This document shows, in pieces, positions 24,559 to 35,700 of a stretch of 64,000 nt of DNA. The stretch spans positions 620,001-684,000 of the forward strand of contig CP025095.1 in the NCBI GenBank assembly GCA_002831545.1, in the 5' to 3' direction. The translations under genes were made by a program, and so were the position numbers. The notes beneath the pieces were generated by a model, which had not been told where the DNA came from, did no database searches, and saw only the letters and a program-made list of their open reading frames with translations. Numbering within the stretch: position 1 is the first letter of the stretch; the number at the start of each line of letters is the position of its first letter. Source of the DNA: Streptococcus suis. GTDB lineage: Bacteria > Bacillota > Bacilli > Lactobacillales > Streptococcaceae.

Positions 24559-26169
24559 ATGAAACACAAATTTGGAAAAACAGTTGTTACGCTTCTAGCA
24601 AGTACCGTGTTGTTGGCTGCTTGTGGCTCAAAAAATACTGCATCAAGCCCTGATTATGAATTGAAAAATGTTCAATTCCCGCTGGAGAAATCAGTTACGC
24701 TTAAGTTCATGACAGCTAGCTCCCCCCTAGCTCCAGCTGATCCTAATGATAAGTTGATTTTCCAACGTCTTGAGGAAGAAACTGGCGTTCATATTGATTG
24801 GACAAACTACCAGTCAGACTTTGGTGAAAAGCGGAACTTGGATATTGCCTCAGGTGATTTGCCAGACGCCATCCATAATGACGGTGCTTCCGATGTGGAA
24901 TTGATGAACTGGGCAAAACAAGGGGTTATCGTACCAGTTGAAGACTTGATTGATGAGCATATGCCAAACCTCAAGAAAATTTTGGATGAAAATCCAGAGT
25001 ACCGTTCCATGATTACAGCTCCAGACGGACATATCTACTCATTCCCATGGATTGAAGAGTTAGGTGAAGGCAAGGAATCAATCCACACTGTTAATGATAT
25101 TGCTTGGATCAACAAAGAATGGTTGAACAAACTCGGTCTTGAAATGCCAAAAACAACGGATGACTTGATTAAGGTCCTTGAAGCCTTCAAGACCCAAGAT
25201 CCAAACGGAAATGGCAAGGCGGATGAAATCCCAATGGGATTCATCAATGGCGGAGGAAATGAAGACTTCAAAATTCTTTTTGGGGCATTCGGTGTTGGTG
25301 ATAATGATGATCACTTAGTTGTTAGCAATGACGGAACTGTTGACTTCACAGCGGACAATGAAGACTACAAAGAAGGTGTTGAGTTCATGCGTACCCTTCA
25401 AGAAAAAGGTCTTCTAGATCCGGAAGCGTTTGAACAAGATTGGAATACTTACATTGCCAAAGGTAGTGAAAATCTATATGGTGTTTACTTCACTTGGGAT
25501 AAAGCTAACATTACAGGTATGAACGATACTTATGATATCTTGCCTGTGTTGGCAGGGCCTGACGGAACCAAGCACATCACACGTACAAACGGTATGGGCT
25601 TCCAGCGTGACCGCATGGTTATCACCTCGGCAAATAAAAACTTGGAATTGACAGCCAAGTGGATTGATGCCCAATACGCTCCGCTCCAATCTGTCCAAAA
25701 CAACTGGGGTACCTATGGGGATGAAACACAGCAAAATATTTTTGAACTTGACAAAGCAACCAATAGCTTAAAACACTTGCCATTAGAGGGGACAGCTCCA
25801 GGCGAATTGCGTCAGAAGACAGAAGTTGGTGGACCGCTTGCTATTCTTGATGAGTACTACGGAACTGTGACAACTATGCCAGACGATGCGAAATGGCGTT
25901 TGGACTTGATGCACGCAACCTATCTTGATTATGTGACCAACGATGACATCTACCCTCGTGTCTTCATGGAACAAGAAGATTTGGATAAGATTGCCCAAGT
26001 TGAAGCAGATATGAACGACTTCATCTACCGTAAACGTGCAGAATGGATTGTAAACGGTGGTATCGAAGAAGAGTGGGATAGCTACTTGAAAGAATTGGAA
26101 AACTATGGTCTTTCTGACTGGTTAGCTATCAAGCAAAAATACTACGATCAGTACAAAGAAAATCAGTAA
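24559..26169 (+). CDS. susX: Sugar ABC transporter substrate-binding lipoprotein
   Basis: The 536-residue lipoprotein has a signal peptide with lipobox LAAC and a type 1 extracellular solute-binding fold of the large LipO/YtcQ class. It includes a calcium-site-like loop DPNGNGKADEIP near residue 213. It captures the sugar and delivers it to SusT1T2. ATG 24559 follows AGGAGG; an ATG three codons upstream lies inside the ribosome spacing. The stop is 18 nt before the GH32 gene. Confidence 0.88.
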   Translation: MKHKFGKTVVTLLASTVLLAACGSKNTASSPDYELKNVQFPLEKSVTLKFMTASSPLAPADPNDKLIFQRLEEETGVHIDWTNYQSDFGEKRNLDIASGDLPDAIHNDGASDVELMNWAKQGVIVPVEDLIDEHMPNLKKILDENPEYRSMITAPDGHIYSFPWIEELGEGKESIHTVNDIAWINKEWLNKLGLEMPKTTDDLIKVLEAFKTQDPNGNGKADEIPMGFINGGGNEDFKILFGAFGVGDNDDHLVVSNDGTVDFTADNEDYKEGVEFMRTLQEKGLLDPEAFEQDWNTYIAKGSENLYGVYFTWDKANITGMNDTYDILPVLAGPDGTKHITRTNGMGFQRDRMVITSANKNLELTAKWIDAQYAPLQSVQNNWGTYGDETQQNIFELDKATNSLKHLPLEGTAPGELRQKTEVGGPLAILDEYYGTVTTMPDDAKWRLDLMHATYLDYVTNDDIYPRVFMEQEDLDKIAQVEADMNDFIYRKRAEWIVNGGIEEEWDSYLKELENYGLSDWLAIKQKYYDQYKENQ

Positions 26170-26187
26170 TTTAAAAGGAGGCTGCCT

Positions 26188-27540
26188 GTGAAAACAGTAG
26201 TAGAAGCCAATCAATTTATTCAAACAGAAAAAGGAAATGTCAATCCGATTTTCAAACCGCAAGCCCATCTGACACCAGAAACAGGCTGGATGAACGACCC
26301 CAATGGATTTATCTACTTCCGTGGAGAATACCATTTGTTCTACCAATTCAACCCTTACGAAAGTGTTTGGGGACCGATGCACTGGGGGCATGCGAAAAGT
26401 AAGGACTTGGTCAACTGGGAACAACTTCCAGTTGCCCTAGCTCCTGATAAAGCTTACGATAAAGACGGCTGTTTCTCGGGCTCTGCCATTGTCAAAGATG
26501 ATGTCCTCTGGCTCATGTACACAGGTCACATCGTCAATGAAGACGGGACGGTTAGTCAAGTTCAGAACATGGCTTTCTCGACTGACGGTATTCACTTTGA
26601 AAAAATCGAGCAGAATCCAGTCGCAACAGCAGATGGACTGCCAGAAGAAGTGATTGCCAATGACTTCCGCGATCCGAAGATTTTTGAGAAAGATGGTCAC
26701 TACTACTCTGTTGTCGCAACCAAGCACAAGGACAATGTCGGCTGTATCGTCTTACTCAGCTCCCCCAACCTGACAGATTGGACATTTGAGTCTATCTTCT
26801 TGAAAGGTGAGGCCAATCAAGGCTTTGTCTGGGAATGTCCTGACTACTTTGAAGTGGACGGTCAAGAGTACCTGATTATCTCTCCCATGCGTTACCAAAA
26901 AGACGGAAATGACTTTATCAATATCAACTCCAACATCTTTGTGACAGGTCATGTGGACTGGGATAAAAAGGTCTTTGTGGCAGATTCATTTAAGGAAATT
27001 GACCACGGACATGACTTCTACGCAGCTCAAACAACCCAAGGTCCAGAAGGAGAACGTGTCATGGTAGCCTGGATGCACACCTGGGGTCGCAAGTTGGTGA
27101 CCAATGACCTAGGCCATAAGTGGTACGGTCAGATGACCCTTCCACGCATTCTCAAGAAGACTGAAAACGGATTGCACCAAGTGCTGCCAACAAGTGTCTT
27201 GGAAGCCTTCAAGGATATTGAAATTGGACAAAGTATCCAAGGTCCAAGCAAGCTCATTCTTAAACTGGAAGACAGTTTGGAACTAAAACTTGGAAACGAC
27301 CAAGATTACCTGCAATTTGGTTACGATAAGGAAAGCCAAGAAGTCTATATTGACCGTAGTTCTCTTAAGATTCAGCAAGCTGGTGAAGAGGAGTGGTCAA
27401 CGGTTCGCCGAGCAGTTACTGTTCAAGCGACAGACTTGCTGGTCTTGGTTGACACCAATTGTGTGGAAATCCTTGTCAACGACGGTCAAGAAAGCTTGAC
27501 CTCAACTTTCTACGTAGAAGGTGAGCGTACTATTAAATAA
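26188..27540 (+). CDS. susH: Glycoside hydrolase family 32 (sucrose/fructan hydrolase)
   Basis: The 450-residue GH32 enzyme has a five-bladed propeller and a beta-sandwich tail. Catalytic motifs are visible: WMNDPNG (nucleophile Asp), FRDPKIF (transition-state Asp) and WECPDYFEV (acid/base Glu). It starts with GTG at 26188 behind AAAAGGAGG. There is no signal peptide, so it acts in the cytoplasm on imported sucrose, fructo-oligosaccharide or a phosphorylated form. As the last gene of the locus it turns the imported sugar into hexoses. Confidence 0.9.
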   Translation: MKTVVEANQFIQTEKGNVNPIFKPQAHLTPETGWMNDPNGFIYFRGEYHLFYQFNPYESVWGPMHWGHAKSKDLVNWEQLPVALAPDKAYDKDGCFSGSAIVKDDVLWLMYTGHIVNEDGTVSQVQNMAFSTDGIHFEKIEQNPVATADGLPEEVIANDFRDPKIFEKDGHYYSVVATKHKDNVGCIVLLSSPNLTDWTFESIFLKGEANQGFVWECPDYFEVDGQEYLIISPMRYQKDGNDFININSNIFVTGHVDWDKKVFVADSFKEIDHGHDFYAAQTTQGPEGERVMVAWMHTWGRKLVTNDLGHKWYGQMTLPRILKKTENGLHQVLPTSVLEAFKDIEIGQSIQGPSKLILKLEDSLELKLGNDQDYLQFGYDKESQEVYIDRSSLKIQQAGEEEWSTVRRAVTVQATDLLVLVDTNCVEILVNDGQESLTSTFYVEGERTIK

Positions 27541-27576
27541 CATTGCCCCCCTAAATTATTCTTTCACTCCAAGAGA

Positions 27577-27605
27577 AGTCCTGTGTATAATGCAGGGCTT
27601 TTTCT
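27577..27605 (+). terminator. Terminator of the sus operon
   Basis: AGTCCTG and CAGGGCT arms (one G-U pair) around a 9-nt loop, followed by a T run. Confidence 0.7.
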
Positions 27606-27664
27606 GATATGAAAAATATTCTCAATTATGATAAAATAAAGAGATTGAGAAAGTTGAGGATTTT

Positions 27665-30034
27665 ATGGCAAAAACGAGTAAAAAAGGAAAGGCTACGAGG
27701 CGACCAACCAAGGCAGAATTAGCACAGCAAGAACGTGTTAAAAATATCACCCTTCGAGTATTGGGGCTTTTATTCATTGCCTTTGCAGCCAGTCGCCTAG
27801 GTGTGTTTGGAGTGACCAGCTACAATATTTTCCGGCTATTATTTGGTAGTCTGGCCTATCTATTATTGGCGGGTGCATTTATCTACCTTCTTATTCCCAA
27901 AGTCTTACGCGAAAGAGAAGGGGCCATATCGGGCTTCTGGCTGATTGTTATCGGGTTATTAATTGAATTTCAGGCTTACTTAGATTGGACCTACCAAGGG
28001 AGTGACTTATTCGGTCATACTCTAAAATTGGCCTTGTCAGACCTAGCTAAGTTTCAGGTAACAGCATTTCTAGGCGGAGGGATGATTGGAAGTATCTTCT
28101 ATCTGCCAGTCTCCTTCCTCTTTGCAAATGTCGGTTCCTTCTTCATCGGTCTTCTAGTGATAGTATTTGGTATCTTTTTTGTAAGCCCATGGTCTGTTTA
28201 TGATGTTGCCGATGGCTTGGCGGTTGCCAAAGATAAGTTGGTGGAGACGCAGGTAAAAAGAGCAGAGCTTCGAACACAGAAAAAAGCAGAACGAGAAGAA
28301 AAACGTCAGCAAGAATTAGCTCGTCTAGAAGAGGAACGCCTTCGTCTAGAGGAAGAGGAAGAGTCAGCTCGGGCTTTGGCACTGGTAGATAGACATGTCG
28401 ATTTAGAAACGGGTGAAATCCTCGAAGAAGAGCCTGTTCAAATACCGATTATTTCAGAATATGACCACTTAGACATAGAAGATGAATTTCCTATTATGTT
28501 GGCAGAAGATGACCAACCAGCACAATCAAACTCGGCAAGCCAGGCTTCTGAACCAAATGAGTTTGAAAAGGACGAGACAGATGTGGAGATTGATTTCAAG
28601 CCTAAGCAGAGACTAGCATATAAACTTCCGTCCATAGACTTATTTGCTCCTATAAAAGCTAAGAGTCAGTCCAATGAAAAACGAATTGTTCGTCAGAATA
28701 TTAAAGTTTTAGAAGACACCTTTGCTAGTTTTGGAATCAAGGTAGTAGTTGAGCGTGCTGAGATTGGACCATCGGTAACCAAGTATGAAGTCAAACCAGC
28801 AGTCGGCGTCCGTGTCAATCGGATTTCTAACCTAGCTGATGATTTGGCTCTAGCCCTTGCGGCTAAAGATGTCCGTATTGAAGCTCCTATCCCGGGAAAA
28901 TCACTGGTCGGTATTGAAGTTCCAAACTCCGAAGTGGCTACAGTACCTTTCCGTGAGCTCTGGGAACAATCTAAAACAGACCCAGACAAACTTCTGGAAA
29001 TTCCTCTCGGTAAGGCTGTCAATGGTTCCGTCCGTTCCTTTAACCTAGCACGTATGCCCCATCTATTGGTGGCTGGTTCAACTGGTTCAGGGAAGTCTGT
29101 TGCTGTCAACGGTATCATCTCTTCAATTCTAATGAAAGCTGGTCCAGACCAAGTTAAGTTCATGATGATTGACCCCAAAATGGTCGAATTATCGGTCTAT
29201 AATGATATTCCCCACCTATTGATTCCCGTTGTGACCAACCCACGCAAGGCTGCTCGAGCTCTTCAAAAAGTAGTGGATGAAATGGAGAAACGCTATGAGT
29301 TGTTTAGCCAAATTGGTGTCCGAAACTTGGAAGGTTATAATGCGAAGGTCGAGGAATTTAATAGCCGTTCAGAAGAAAAACAAATTCCACTTCCCCTCAT
29401 TGTTGTCATTGTGGACGAGTTGGCAGACTTGATGATGGTGGCCAGCAAGGAAGTGGAAGATGCCATTATTCGATTGGGGCAGAAGGCTCGTGCAGCAGGT
29501 ATTCACATGATTCTTGCCACTCAGCGTCCGTCTGTTGATGTTATCTCTGGTCTGATCAAAGCCAACGTACCGTCTCGTGTTGCCTTTGCGGTGGCGTCTG
29601 GCACCGATTCAAGGACCATCTTGGGAGAAAATGGTGCGGAGAAATTGCTGGGTCGTGGAGACATGCTCTTCCATCCAATTGGAGAGTCTGCCCCTGTTCG
29701 TCTACAAGGCTCCTTTATTTCTGATGACGATGTTGAACGAATTGTTAACTTTGTCAAGGAGCAAGCCGAGGCAGAATATGACGAAACCTTTGACCCTGGA
29801 GAAGTGGCAGAAGGCGATAGTGATACTGGTTTCGGAGACGCGGGCGGCGACCCACTCTTTGAAGAAGTACGAGCCTTGGTTGTAGAAACGCAAAAAGCTA
29901 GCGCATCCATGATTCAACGCCGCCTATCTGTCGGTTTTAACCGAGCAACCAGACTGATGGAAGAATTGGAAGCAGCAGGAGTTATTGGTCCCGCAGAAGG
30001 CACCAAACCCAGAAAGGTATTGGAAACACAATAA
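27665..30034 (+). CDS. ftsK: DNA translocase FtsK/SpoIIIE
   Basis: The 789-residue septal DNA pump has about four N-terminal membrane helices (residues 25-175), a charged coiled linker, and a RecA-type motor with Walker [10 protein letters not shown] (residues 470-478) and Walker [12 protein letters not shown]. Its C-terminal gamma winged helix ([20 protein letters not shown] to [10 protein letters not shown]) recognises polar KOPS/SRS sequences. It clears chromosome ends from the division septum. It is somewhat shorter in the linker than enterobacterial FtsK, as usual for streptococci. The following VOC gene overlaps its stop by one base. Confidence 0.95.
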   Translation: MAKTSKKGKATRRPTKAELAQQERVKNITLRVLGLLFIAFAASRLGVFGVTSYNIFRLLFGSLAYLLLAGAFIYLLIPKVLREREGAISGFWLIVIGLLIEFQAYLDWTYQGSDLFGHTLKLALSDLAKFQVTAFLGGGMIGSIFYLPVSFLFANVGSFFIGLLVIVFGIFFVSPWSVYDVADGLAVAKDKLVETQVKRAELRTQKKAEREEKRQQELARLEEERLRLEEEEESARALALVDRHVDLETGEILEEEPVQIPIISEYDHLDIEDEFPIMLAEDDQPAQSNSASQASEPNEFEKDETDVEIDFKPKQRLAYKLPSIDLFAPIKAKSQSNEKRIVRQNIKVLEDTFASFGIKVVVERAEIGPSVTKYEVKPAVGVRVNRISNLADDLALALAAKDVRIEAPIPGKSLVGIEVPNSEVATVPFRELWEQSKTDPDKLLEIPLGKAVNGSVRSFNLARMPHLLVAGSTGSGKSVAVNGIISSILMKAGPDQVKFMMIDPKMVELSVYNDIPHLLIPVVTNPRKAARALQKVVDEMEKRYELFSQIGVRNLEGYNAKVEEFNSRSEEKQIPLPLIVVIVDELADLMMVASKEVEDAIIRLGQKARAAGIHMILATQRPSVDVISGLIKANVPSRVAFAVASGTDSRTILGENGAEKLLGRGDMLFHPIGESAPVRLQGSFISDDDVERIVNFVKEQAEAEYDETFDPGEVAEGDSDTGFGDAGGDPLFEEVRALVVETQKASASMIQRRLSVGFNRATRLMEELEAAGVIGPAEGTKPRKVLETQ

Positions 30035-30420
30035 TGAAATTTGAAACAGTCCACCATATTGCTATTATCGGTAGCAATTATGAGCAAACCAGAGAATTTT
30101 ATGTCGACAAATTGGGTTTTGAGCAGTTGGACGAACACATCCGACCAGAAAAAAATGACATTCTTTTCAACGTCAAAAAGGGAAATATGGTCTTGGAAAT
30201 TTTTATCAAGCCGGATGCGCCTATTCGTCCAGCCATGCCCAATCCAGAACATACAGGTCTACGTCATCTCGCCTTTCAGGTTGCAGATGTGGAGGCTTGC
30301 CTGGAAGAGTTTGACCGTTTGGGCATTCGACATGAGCCCCTGCGTACAGATGATTTTGATGGGAAGAAGATGGCTTTCTTCTTTGATCCAGATGGTCTGC
30401 CACTTGAAATTCATGAATAA
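30034..30420 (+). CDS. VOC family protein (YaeR/GloA2-like)
   Basis: The 128-residue glyoxalase-fold protein has both typical halves: FETVHHIAIIGSNYEQTREFY with the metal-ligand His, HTGLRHLAFQV with the second His, and FFFDPDGLPLEIHE with the final Glu. With the metal ligands apparently complete it is a plausible metalloenzyme acting on a small electrophile, unlike the VOC protein at 20373. Translational coupling to ftsK is positional and not functionally informative. Confidence 0.82.
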   Translation: MKFETVHHIAIIGSNYEQTREFYVDKLGFEQLDEHIRPEKNDILFNVKKGNMVLEIFIKPDAPIRPAMPNPEHTGLRHLAFQVADVEACLEEFDRLGIRHEPLRTDDFDGKKMAFFFDPDGLPLEIHE

Positions 30421-30423
30421 AAT

Positions 30424-30457
30424 AAGCCCCTTGTAGCCTTGAGGCTACAGGGGCTTT
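30424..30457. terminator. Terminator between convergent genes
   Basis: AAGCCCC-TTGTAGCC pairs with GGCTACA-GGGGCTT around TTGA, followed by TGTTCT on the plus strand. It serves the VOC gene and possibly the DUF3397 gene on the other strand. Confidence 0.8.
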
Positions 30458-30460
30458 GTT

Positions 30461-30841
30461 CTAGGATTTGAGTGTTAATACAGCGATGACTAGGGCTAAA
30501 TACATAAAGAAGGTTAGGATAAAACTAGCTCTCCAGAAGACCTTGAAAAAACGCTTATAGGAGAGTTCCTTTTTCTTAAAGAGGAAGAAGGCACATAATC
30601 CCATAGATAGAAGGGAGAGGGCTAGAAGTAAATGAGGCAGCAAACTACTGTAGTAAATCCTGTCTGAGATGAGATAAAATTCAAGGGCATAGAGCGGAAA
30701 GGCAATATCAGCAAAGTTTCTACCATATTTTTGCAACCTAAAAAACTTGACCGCAATGATAGAAATTGCCAAGGTTAGAAAGATAAAAAGGACTGCAATA
30801 ATTTTTGTAAAAAGAATTGATTCAAACATACTTTCATTCAT
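30461..30841 (-). CDS. DUF3397 family membrane protein
   Basis: The 126-residue protein has four hydrophobic helices (about residues 12-32, 45-60, 65-85 and 102-122) separated by short basic loops, matching the DUF3397 family found beside rplK in streptococci. No function is known. The start may be the ATG at 30841 or the internal one four codons later. It is convergent with the ftsK-VOC genes and divergent from rplK. Confidence 0.7.
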   Translation of the reverse strand: MNESMFESILFTKIIAVLFIFLTLAISIIAVKFFRLQKYGRNFADIAFPLYALEFYLISDRIYYSSLLPHLLLALSLLSMGLCAFFLFKKKELSYKRFFKVFWRASFILTFFMYLALVIAVLTLKS

Positions 30842-30884
30842 ACTTTCATTCTATAAAAAATGTGAAAAAAAGTAAACATAAAGC

Positions 30885-30912
30885 TTGCATTTATTTGAAA
30901 ATCATGTATAAT
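30885..30912 (+). promoter_or_regulatory. rplK-rplA promoter
   Basis: TTGCAT, 16 nt, TATAAT. Confidence 0.65.
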
Positions 30913-30918
30913 GAAAAG

Positions 30919-30978
30919 GTATGTGCAAAACACATATTTGTGGGAGGTAAAAATCTGTAATTACCGCCAAAACCACAA
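30919..30978 (+). promoter_or_regulatory. Structured leader of the L11-L1 operon
   Basis: Two stems can form. TATGTG/CACATA encloses CAAAA at 30920-30936. A longer nested stem pairs TTGTGG (30938-30943) with CCACAA (30973-30978), and GGTAA (30946-30950) with TTACC (30961-30965). L1 is known to autoregulate L11-L1 operons by binding such leaders; that this is the L1 site is inferred. Confidence 0.6.
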
Positions 30979-30995
30979 TAGGAGGATTTTATATC

Positions 30996-31421
30996 ATGGC
31001 TAAAAAAGTCGAAAAACTCGTAAAACTTCAAATTCCTGCAGGTAAAGCTACTCCAGCTCCACCAGTCGGTCCAGCACTTGGTCAAGCAGGTATCAACATC
31101 ATGGGATTCACAAAAGAGTTTAACGCTCGTACAGCTGACCAAGCTGGTATGATCATCCCAGTAGTTATCTCTGTGTATGAAGATAAATCATTCACTTTCA
31201 TCACTAAAACACCACCAGCTGCTGTTCTTTTGAAAAAAGCTGCAGGTGTTGAAAAAGGTTCAGGTACACCAAACAAAACTAAAGTTGCAACAGTTACTCG
31301 TGCACAAGTACAAGAAATTGCTGAAACTAAAATGCCTGACTTGAACGCTGCATCTCTTGAAGCTGCAATGCGTATGATCGAAGGTACTGCTCGTTCTATG
31401 GGATTCACTGTTACTGACTAA
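30996..31421 (+). CDS. rplK: 50S ribosomal protein L11
   Basis: The 141-residue protein [20 protein letters not shown] has the conserved proline-rich [24 protein letters not shown] and the C-terminal RNA-binding domain ending [10 protein letters not shown]. It forms the GTPase-associated centre with 23S rRNA and is needed for stringent-factor activation. AGGAGG stands 9 nt upstream. The codons look strongly biased, as expected of a highly expressed gene. Confidence 0.98.
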   Translation: MAKKVEKLVKLQIPAGKATPAPPVGPALGQAGINIMGFTKEFNARTADQAGMIIPVVISVYEDKSFTFITKTPPAAVLLKKAAGVEKGSGTPNKTKVATVTRAQVQEIAETKMPDLNAASLEAAMRMIEGTARSMGFTVTD

Positions 31422-31461
31422 GTAGCACCCAAGATTATCTGATTACAAGGAGACATATAAC

Positions 31462-32151
31462 ATGGCTAAAAAAAGCAAAAACTTGCGTGCTGCTCTTGAA
31501 AAAATCGACAGCACAAAACTTTACAGCGTAGAAGAAGCTGTTGCTCTTGCAAAAGAAACTAACTTCGCTAAATTTGATGCGTCAGTTGAAGTTGCTTACA
31601 ACTTGAACATCGACGTACGTAAAGCAGACCAACAAATCCGTGGTGCAATGGTATTGCCAAACGGTACTGGTAAAACTTCACGCGTTCTTGTTTTCGCACG
31701 TGGTGCTAAAGCAGAAGAAGCAAAAGCTGCTGGTGCAGACTTTGTTGGTGAAGATGACCTCGTTGCTAAAATCAACGGTGGTTGGTTGGACTTCGACGTT
31801 GTTATCGCAACTCCAGATATGATGGCTGTTGTTGGACGTCTTGGTCGTGTACTTGGTCCACGTAACTTGATGCCAAACCCTAAAACTGGTACAGTAACAA
31901 TGGATGTTGCTAAAGCAGTTGAAGAGTCTAAAGGTGGTAAAATCACTTACCGTGCTGACAAAGCAGGTATCGTACAAGCTCTTATCGGTAAAGTATCATT
32001 TGACGCTGACAAACTCGTTGAAAACTTCAAAGCTTTCCACGATGTAATGGCTAAAGCTAAACCAGCTACAGCTAAAGGTACTTACATGACTTCAGTATCA
32101 ATTACAACAACACAAGGTGTTGGTATCAAAGTTGATCCTAACTCACTTTAA
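31462..32151 (+). CDS. rplA: 50S ribosomal protein L1
   Basis: The 229-residue protein starts [20 protein letters not shown] and carries the L1 signature region [20 protein letters not shown]. It forms the mobile stalk that helps tRNA leave the E site and is the expected autorepressor of the operon. It begins 40 nt after rplK with AAGGAGA as ribosome site and is followed at once by a terminator. Confidence 0.98.
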   Translation: MAKKSKNLRAALEKIDSTKLYSVEEAVALAKETNFAKFDASVEVAYNLNIDVRKADQQIRGAMVLPNGTGKTSRVLVFARGAKAEEAKAAGADFVGEDDLVAKINGGWLDFDVVIATPDMMAVVGRLGRVLGPRNLMPNPKTGTVTMDVAKAVEESKGGKITYRADKAGIVQALIGKVSFDADKLVENFKAFHDVMAKAKPATAKGTYMTSVSITTTQGVGIKVDPNSL

Positions 32152-32160
32152 TAAATAGAA

Positions 32161-32187
32161 AGATTGTCTTAGGGCAATCTTTTTTTC
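32161..32187 (+). terminator. Terminator of rplK-rplA
   Basis: AGATTG and CAATCT around TCTTAGGG, followed by seven Ts. From here to 32372 I see AT-rich DNA without a gene. Confidence 0.85.
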
Positions 32188-32372
32188 TATAAGGAATATG
32201 AATTAGAAACAGTATACATCTGAGTTTATCAATTTGAGAACTCTAAAGTTATTTTGGAAGTGGGCTACTGATACTATAACTCAAACATGTCCATTTCCTA
32301 ATTCAAACCATTATAAACCATACGCTTGCTCGAAAGTTTTGTCTGCGACCTTATAATCGATTGCAAAAATAC

Positions 32373-32401
32373 TTGAAAAAATTTAAAATGTATGGTAAAC
32401 T
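32373..32401 (+). promoter_or_regulatory. Extended -10 promoter of the leader ORF and giant surface protein
   Basis: TTGAAA, 17 nt, TAAACT, with TGG directly before the -10 (TGn extension). It predicts a transcript start near 32408 and a leader of about 315 nt before the surface-protein ATG. Confidence 0.6.
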
Positions 32402-32438
32402 ACTTACAACGCATTGATATAAGGAGTTGACAGTTCTT

Positions 32439-32540
<102 letters not shown>

Positions 32541-32572
32541 ACTGTCTCTTTGATTTTCTATAGTTTTTTTGT

Positions 32573-32603
32573 GGCGGACTTCGGACAGAAGTTTCCGCCT
32601 TTT
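32573..32603 (+). terminator. Terminator or attenuator hairpin in the surface-protein leader
   Basis: GGCGGACTTC and GAAG-TT-TCCGCC form a 10-bp stem with a two-base bulge and the loop GGACA, followed by TTTTGT. It lies between the repeat ORF and the large gene, which has no other obvious promoter in the remaining 120 nt. Confidence 0.6.
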
Positions 32604-32723
32604 GTCGTTGCGTCAGTTGGAAAAGAGAGGAGGATACCTAGTAAGATATGTAAACTGAACTAGTTCTAGATTTAATTGTCTACAGTCTAGTTCCTGTTCC
32701 GTCAATGCCAAAAATAGGAGGAA

Positions 32724-35700
32724 ATGAATTTGTTTAAAATTAAACGAAATAAGTTGAATCGTCAAGAAGCCTTTAACTTTGAAAAGCGCAGTCAATTTGG
32801 TATTCGTAAGTTGACAATCGGTGTTGTTTCACTGGTTATCGGTAGTGGAATGGTCTTGAGTGGCGTCGAGCAAGTTCAAGCTGGTACAGACTATGATCCA
32901 GGTGTAGAAATTCGCTATGTTCGTAACGGTTCGCCAAAAGCTCTAGCCAGTGACGGGGACTTCAAAATTGAAAAGTCATTTGTAGAGGTAAATGGAGTCC
33001 AGTATGTGGATGTCACACTGACCTTCAACCAAGATCATGACGGCTATGCGAGACGTTTTCTGTATTTCAATATGCCGAAATCCCTTTACGAGCCAGAAAA
33101 GATCACTCGGGAACTCTACTGGCAAGGTGAGAGAACCCCTCGTGAAACCACAGAGTATAGAACATGGCAGGGTGATTACAGATTTGCGGATGAGCCATGG
33201 TACCGCCTTTGGGACCATCGCTATATCATAGGTAGTCCAGATTCTTTACAGGGCGAAAGACATAAAAAAGTAACATCTCCAACTGATCCTGGTGGAGATA
33301 CCATCGGTGGTCAAAGCGAAGGCAGATGGAACGGTGACTGGGATCGTCTGATGTTCTCAGTTCCTAACAATGCTGGTAGTGGTAAAGAAGCTCTAACAAA
33401 AGCTGCTAGTGACTTTAAAGCCACTTCCCGAACTGTCTACATCAACAGATTTAGTGGCTCTACCGATAAGCATGTCTATAAGTTCCGTGCTCGTGTGAAA
33501 GACGGCAATGCTCCGATGAACTTCGTCGTAGGTCTTAATGAAGAGTCTGGAAGTCATGCTAACTTCTTGGCTCAGTATGGCACAACGCCAGATACCCGCA
33601 CGCTGGCTGAAAAGTCTACCATTAACCCACCTGCTCGTATAGGAGTTAACAGTCTGCAAGACCTAAGTCAACAGACACGCAATAACATCGCACAAAAAAT
33701 CCGTGAAGCTAACCCAGACCTCTTCAATGGTGCAGGTCCACTGGTTACAAATGTGACGGTATCATCTGATGGTATCGGTGGCAATGCAGTCCTCCGATTC
33801 AAGGATGGTTCAGAAAAGACCATCCCGATGAAGCAGTTGGTTTATAAAATCAACACTGCATCAGGTGCTGCACCAACAGCTCCATCTACTTCGACTAATT
33901 TTGTCCTTAAGGGACGAGGAGTAGTTGGAAACGATATGGTTGGTTTGCAAGGTGAAGACCATCAATTAAACTTGCCAGCTAAAAAAGCAGTTGCCAACAT
34001 CGCTACTATTGGAAATAAAGCTACCTATCTGACCCAGTGGCAAGAACAGTTGAATAAGTTTCTTGAGTTGAATAAACAGCTTCAATCTTGGAATAATCAA
34101 TGGGGATTCAAGAATTCGGCGCGTACATTTGGACCAGATAACTGGAAGGCTCAACATCTTACAGCTTCAATTAAGTATACAGATAGTAGACAAACTCAAA
34201 TTCAGGGTATTGAAGTTAAAGGGGTTACAAAAGATAGCCGTTTTGGTGGCCCAGTAAACACCCAAGTCTACGGTCTCTTGACACCTGCTATGCTCTTCTA
34301 CCAAGAAGATCCATTGAAGACTACCAAGGATGAAGCCAAGGCTACCATCGATAGCATCGGTAACATCAATGGTAAGGCTGCTGATTGGAAGAGCAGAATC
34401 GATGCGGCCCAAAACCAGCAGGCTATTGAAGCGATCATCACTGAAGCACGCAATGAGAAGAATGCCCTCGATAAGAAGAAAGCAGCGGCTATCCAGGAAA
34501 TCAATGCCCTTCCGCACCTTTCTCAAAATGAGAAGACGGCAGCCATCAATGCCATCAATAGCGCAACGACGACTACTGTAGTTGACCAGAAACTCAATGA
34601 TGCCAAAGCCCTCAACACCACCAATATGAGGAACAAGGGCAAGGAGGCTATCAACGCCCTCAGCAAACTAAATGATGGTGAAAAAACACCTTACAGAAAC
34701 CGAATTGATAATGCAACCACACAGGATCAAATCAACGCCATCATCGAAGAAGCAGCCTTTGAAGACCTGAAACGCAGTGCCTTGGAACAGCTCGATAACA
34801 TGAATCCAGCTCCAAGCAACAAGGATGAATTGCGTGCTCAAATCACAGAGACTAATTTCAATACTGTCAGCTCAGATGGCAAAAAACCAGCTGAACGGAT
34901 AGAAGCCATCCTAGAAAGAGCCAAGGCAGAAGTTCTCAGAGACCAGGCCAGACGTGACATCAATGCCATCTCAGGCCTACCAGAAGAGAAGAAAAATGAG
35001 TTCCTTGGAATTGTAGACCGTGCCCAAACCCCATCAGAGATTACCAATGCAGTCGACCAGGCACGAGCTTACAGCGACTATATCCAGGCCAAGGATGCCA
35101 TCAACCAGCTGACAAATATCAACAATAAGCAAAAAGAAGAATTGTTGGCAGGCTTGGAAAGAGATAAGTCTCAACAAGGTGTGGCAGACATGCTGACAAG
35201 TGCCCGTGCCTTGGACGGTGAAATGAAACACTTGAAGGATTTGGTGGCGCAAGCAGAAACGATCAAGCAGTCAAGTGATTATTCAAGAGCAGATAGAGCT
35301 AAGCAAAATACCTTTAATACTGCCTTGGATGCTGCCAAGAGAGTATCACCACAAACAGGTGAATTGCCAACAACATCCGTAGGTCAGTTGATTTCAAACT
35401 TGACCGATGCGATCCGTGGCTTGGGTGGTACAACTCAACCAGTCACCAAGGATGTAGACAAGGGCAACCTCAGGGCTGAGATTGATCGCTCTAGTCAGGT
35501 GAAAGACCCAGCCAATGCAGAATATACCTATGCTAGTGACGACAAGAAACAGGCCTATGAAGCAGCCCTTACACAGGCAATAGCAGTTCGTGACAAGGCT
35601 AACCCAGTCGCAACTCAGGCTGAAGTTGACGCTGCCCTTGCTAAACTCCAAGAAGCTAGAATCGCCCTAGATGGACATGCACCAGATCGTGATACAACGC

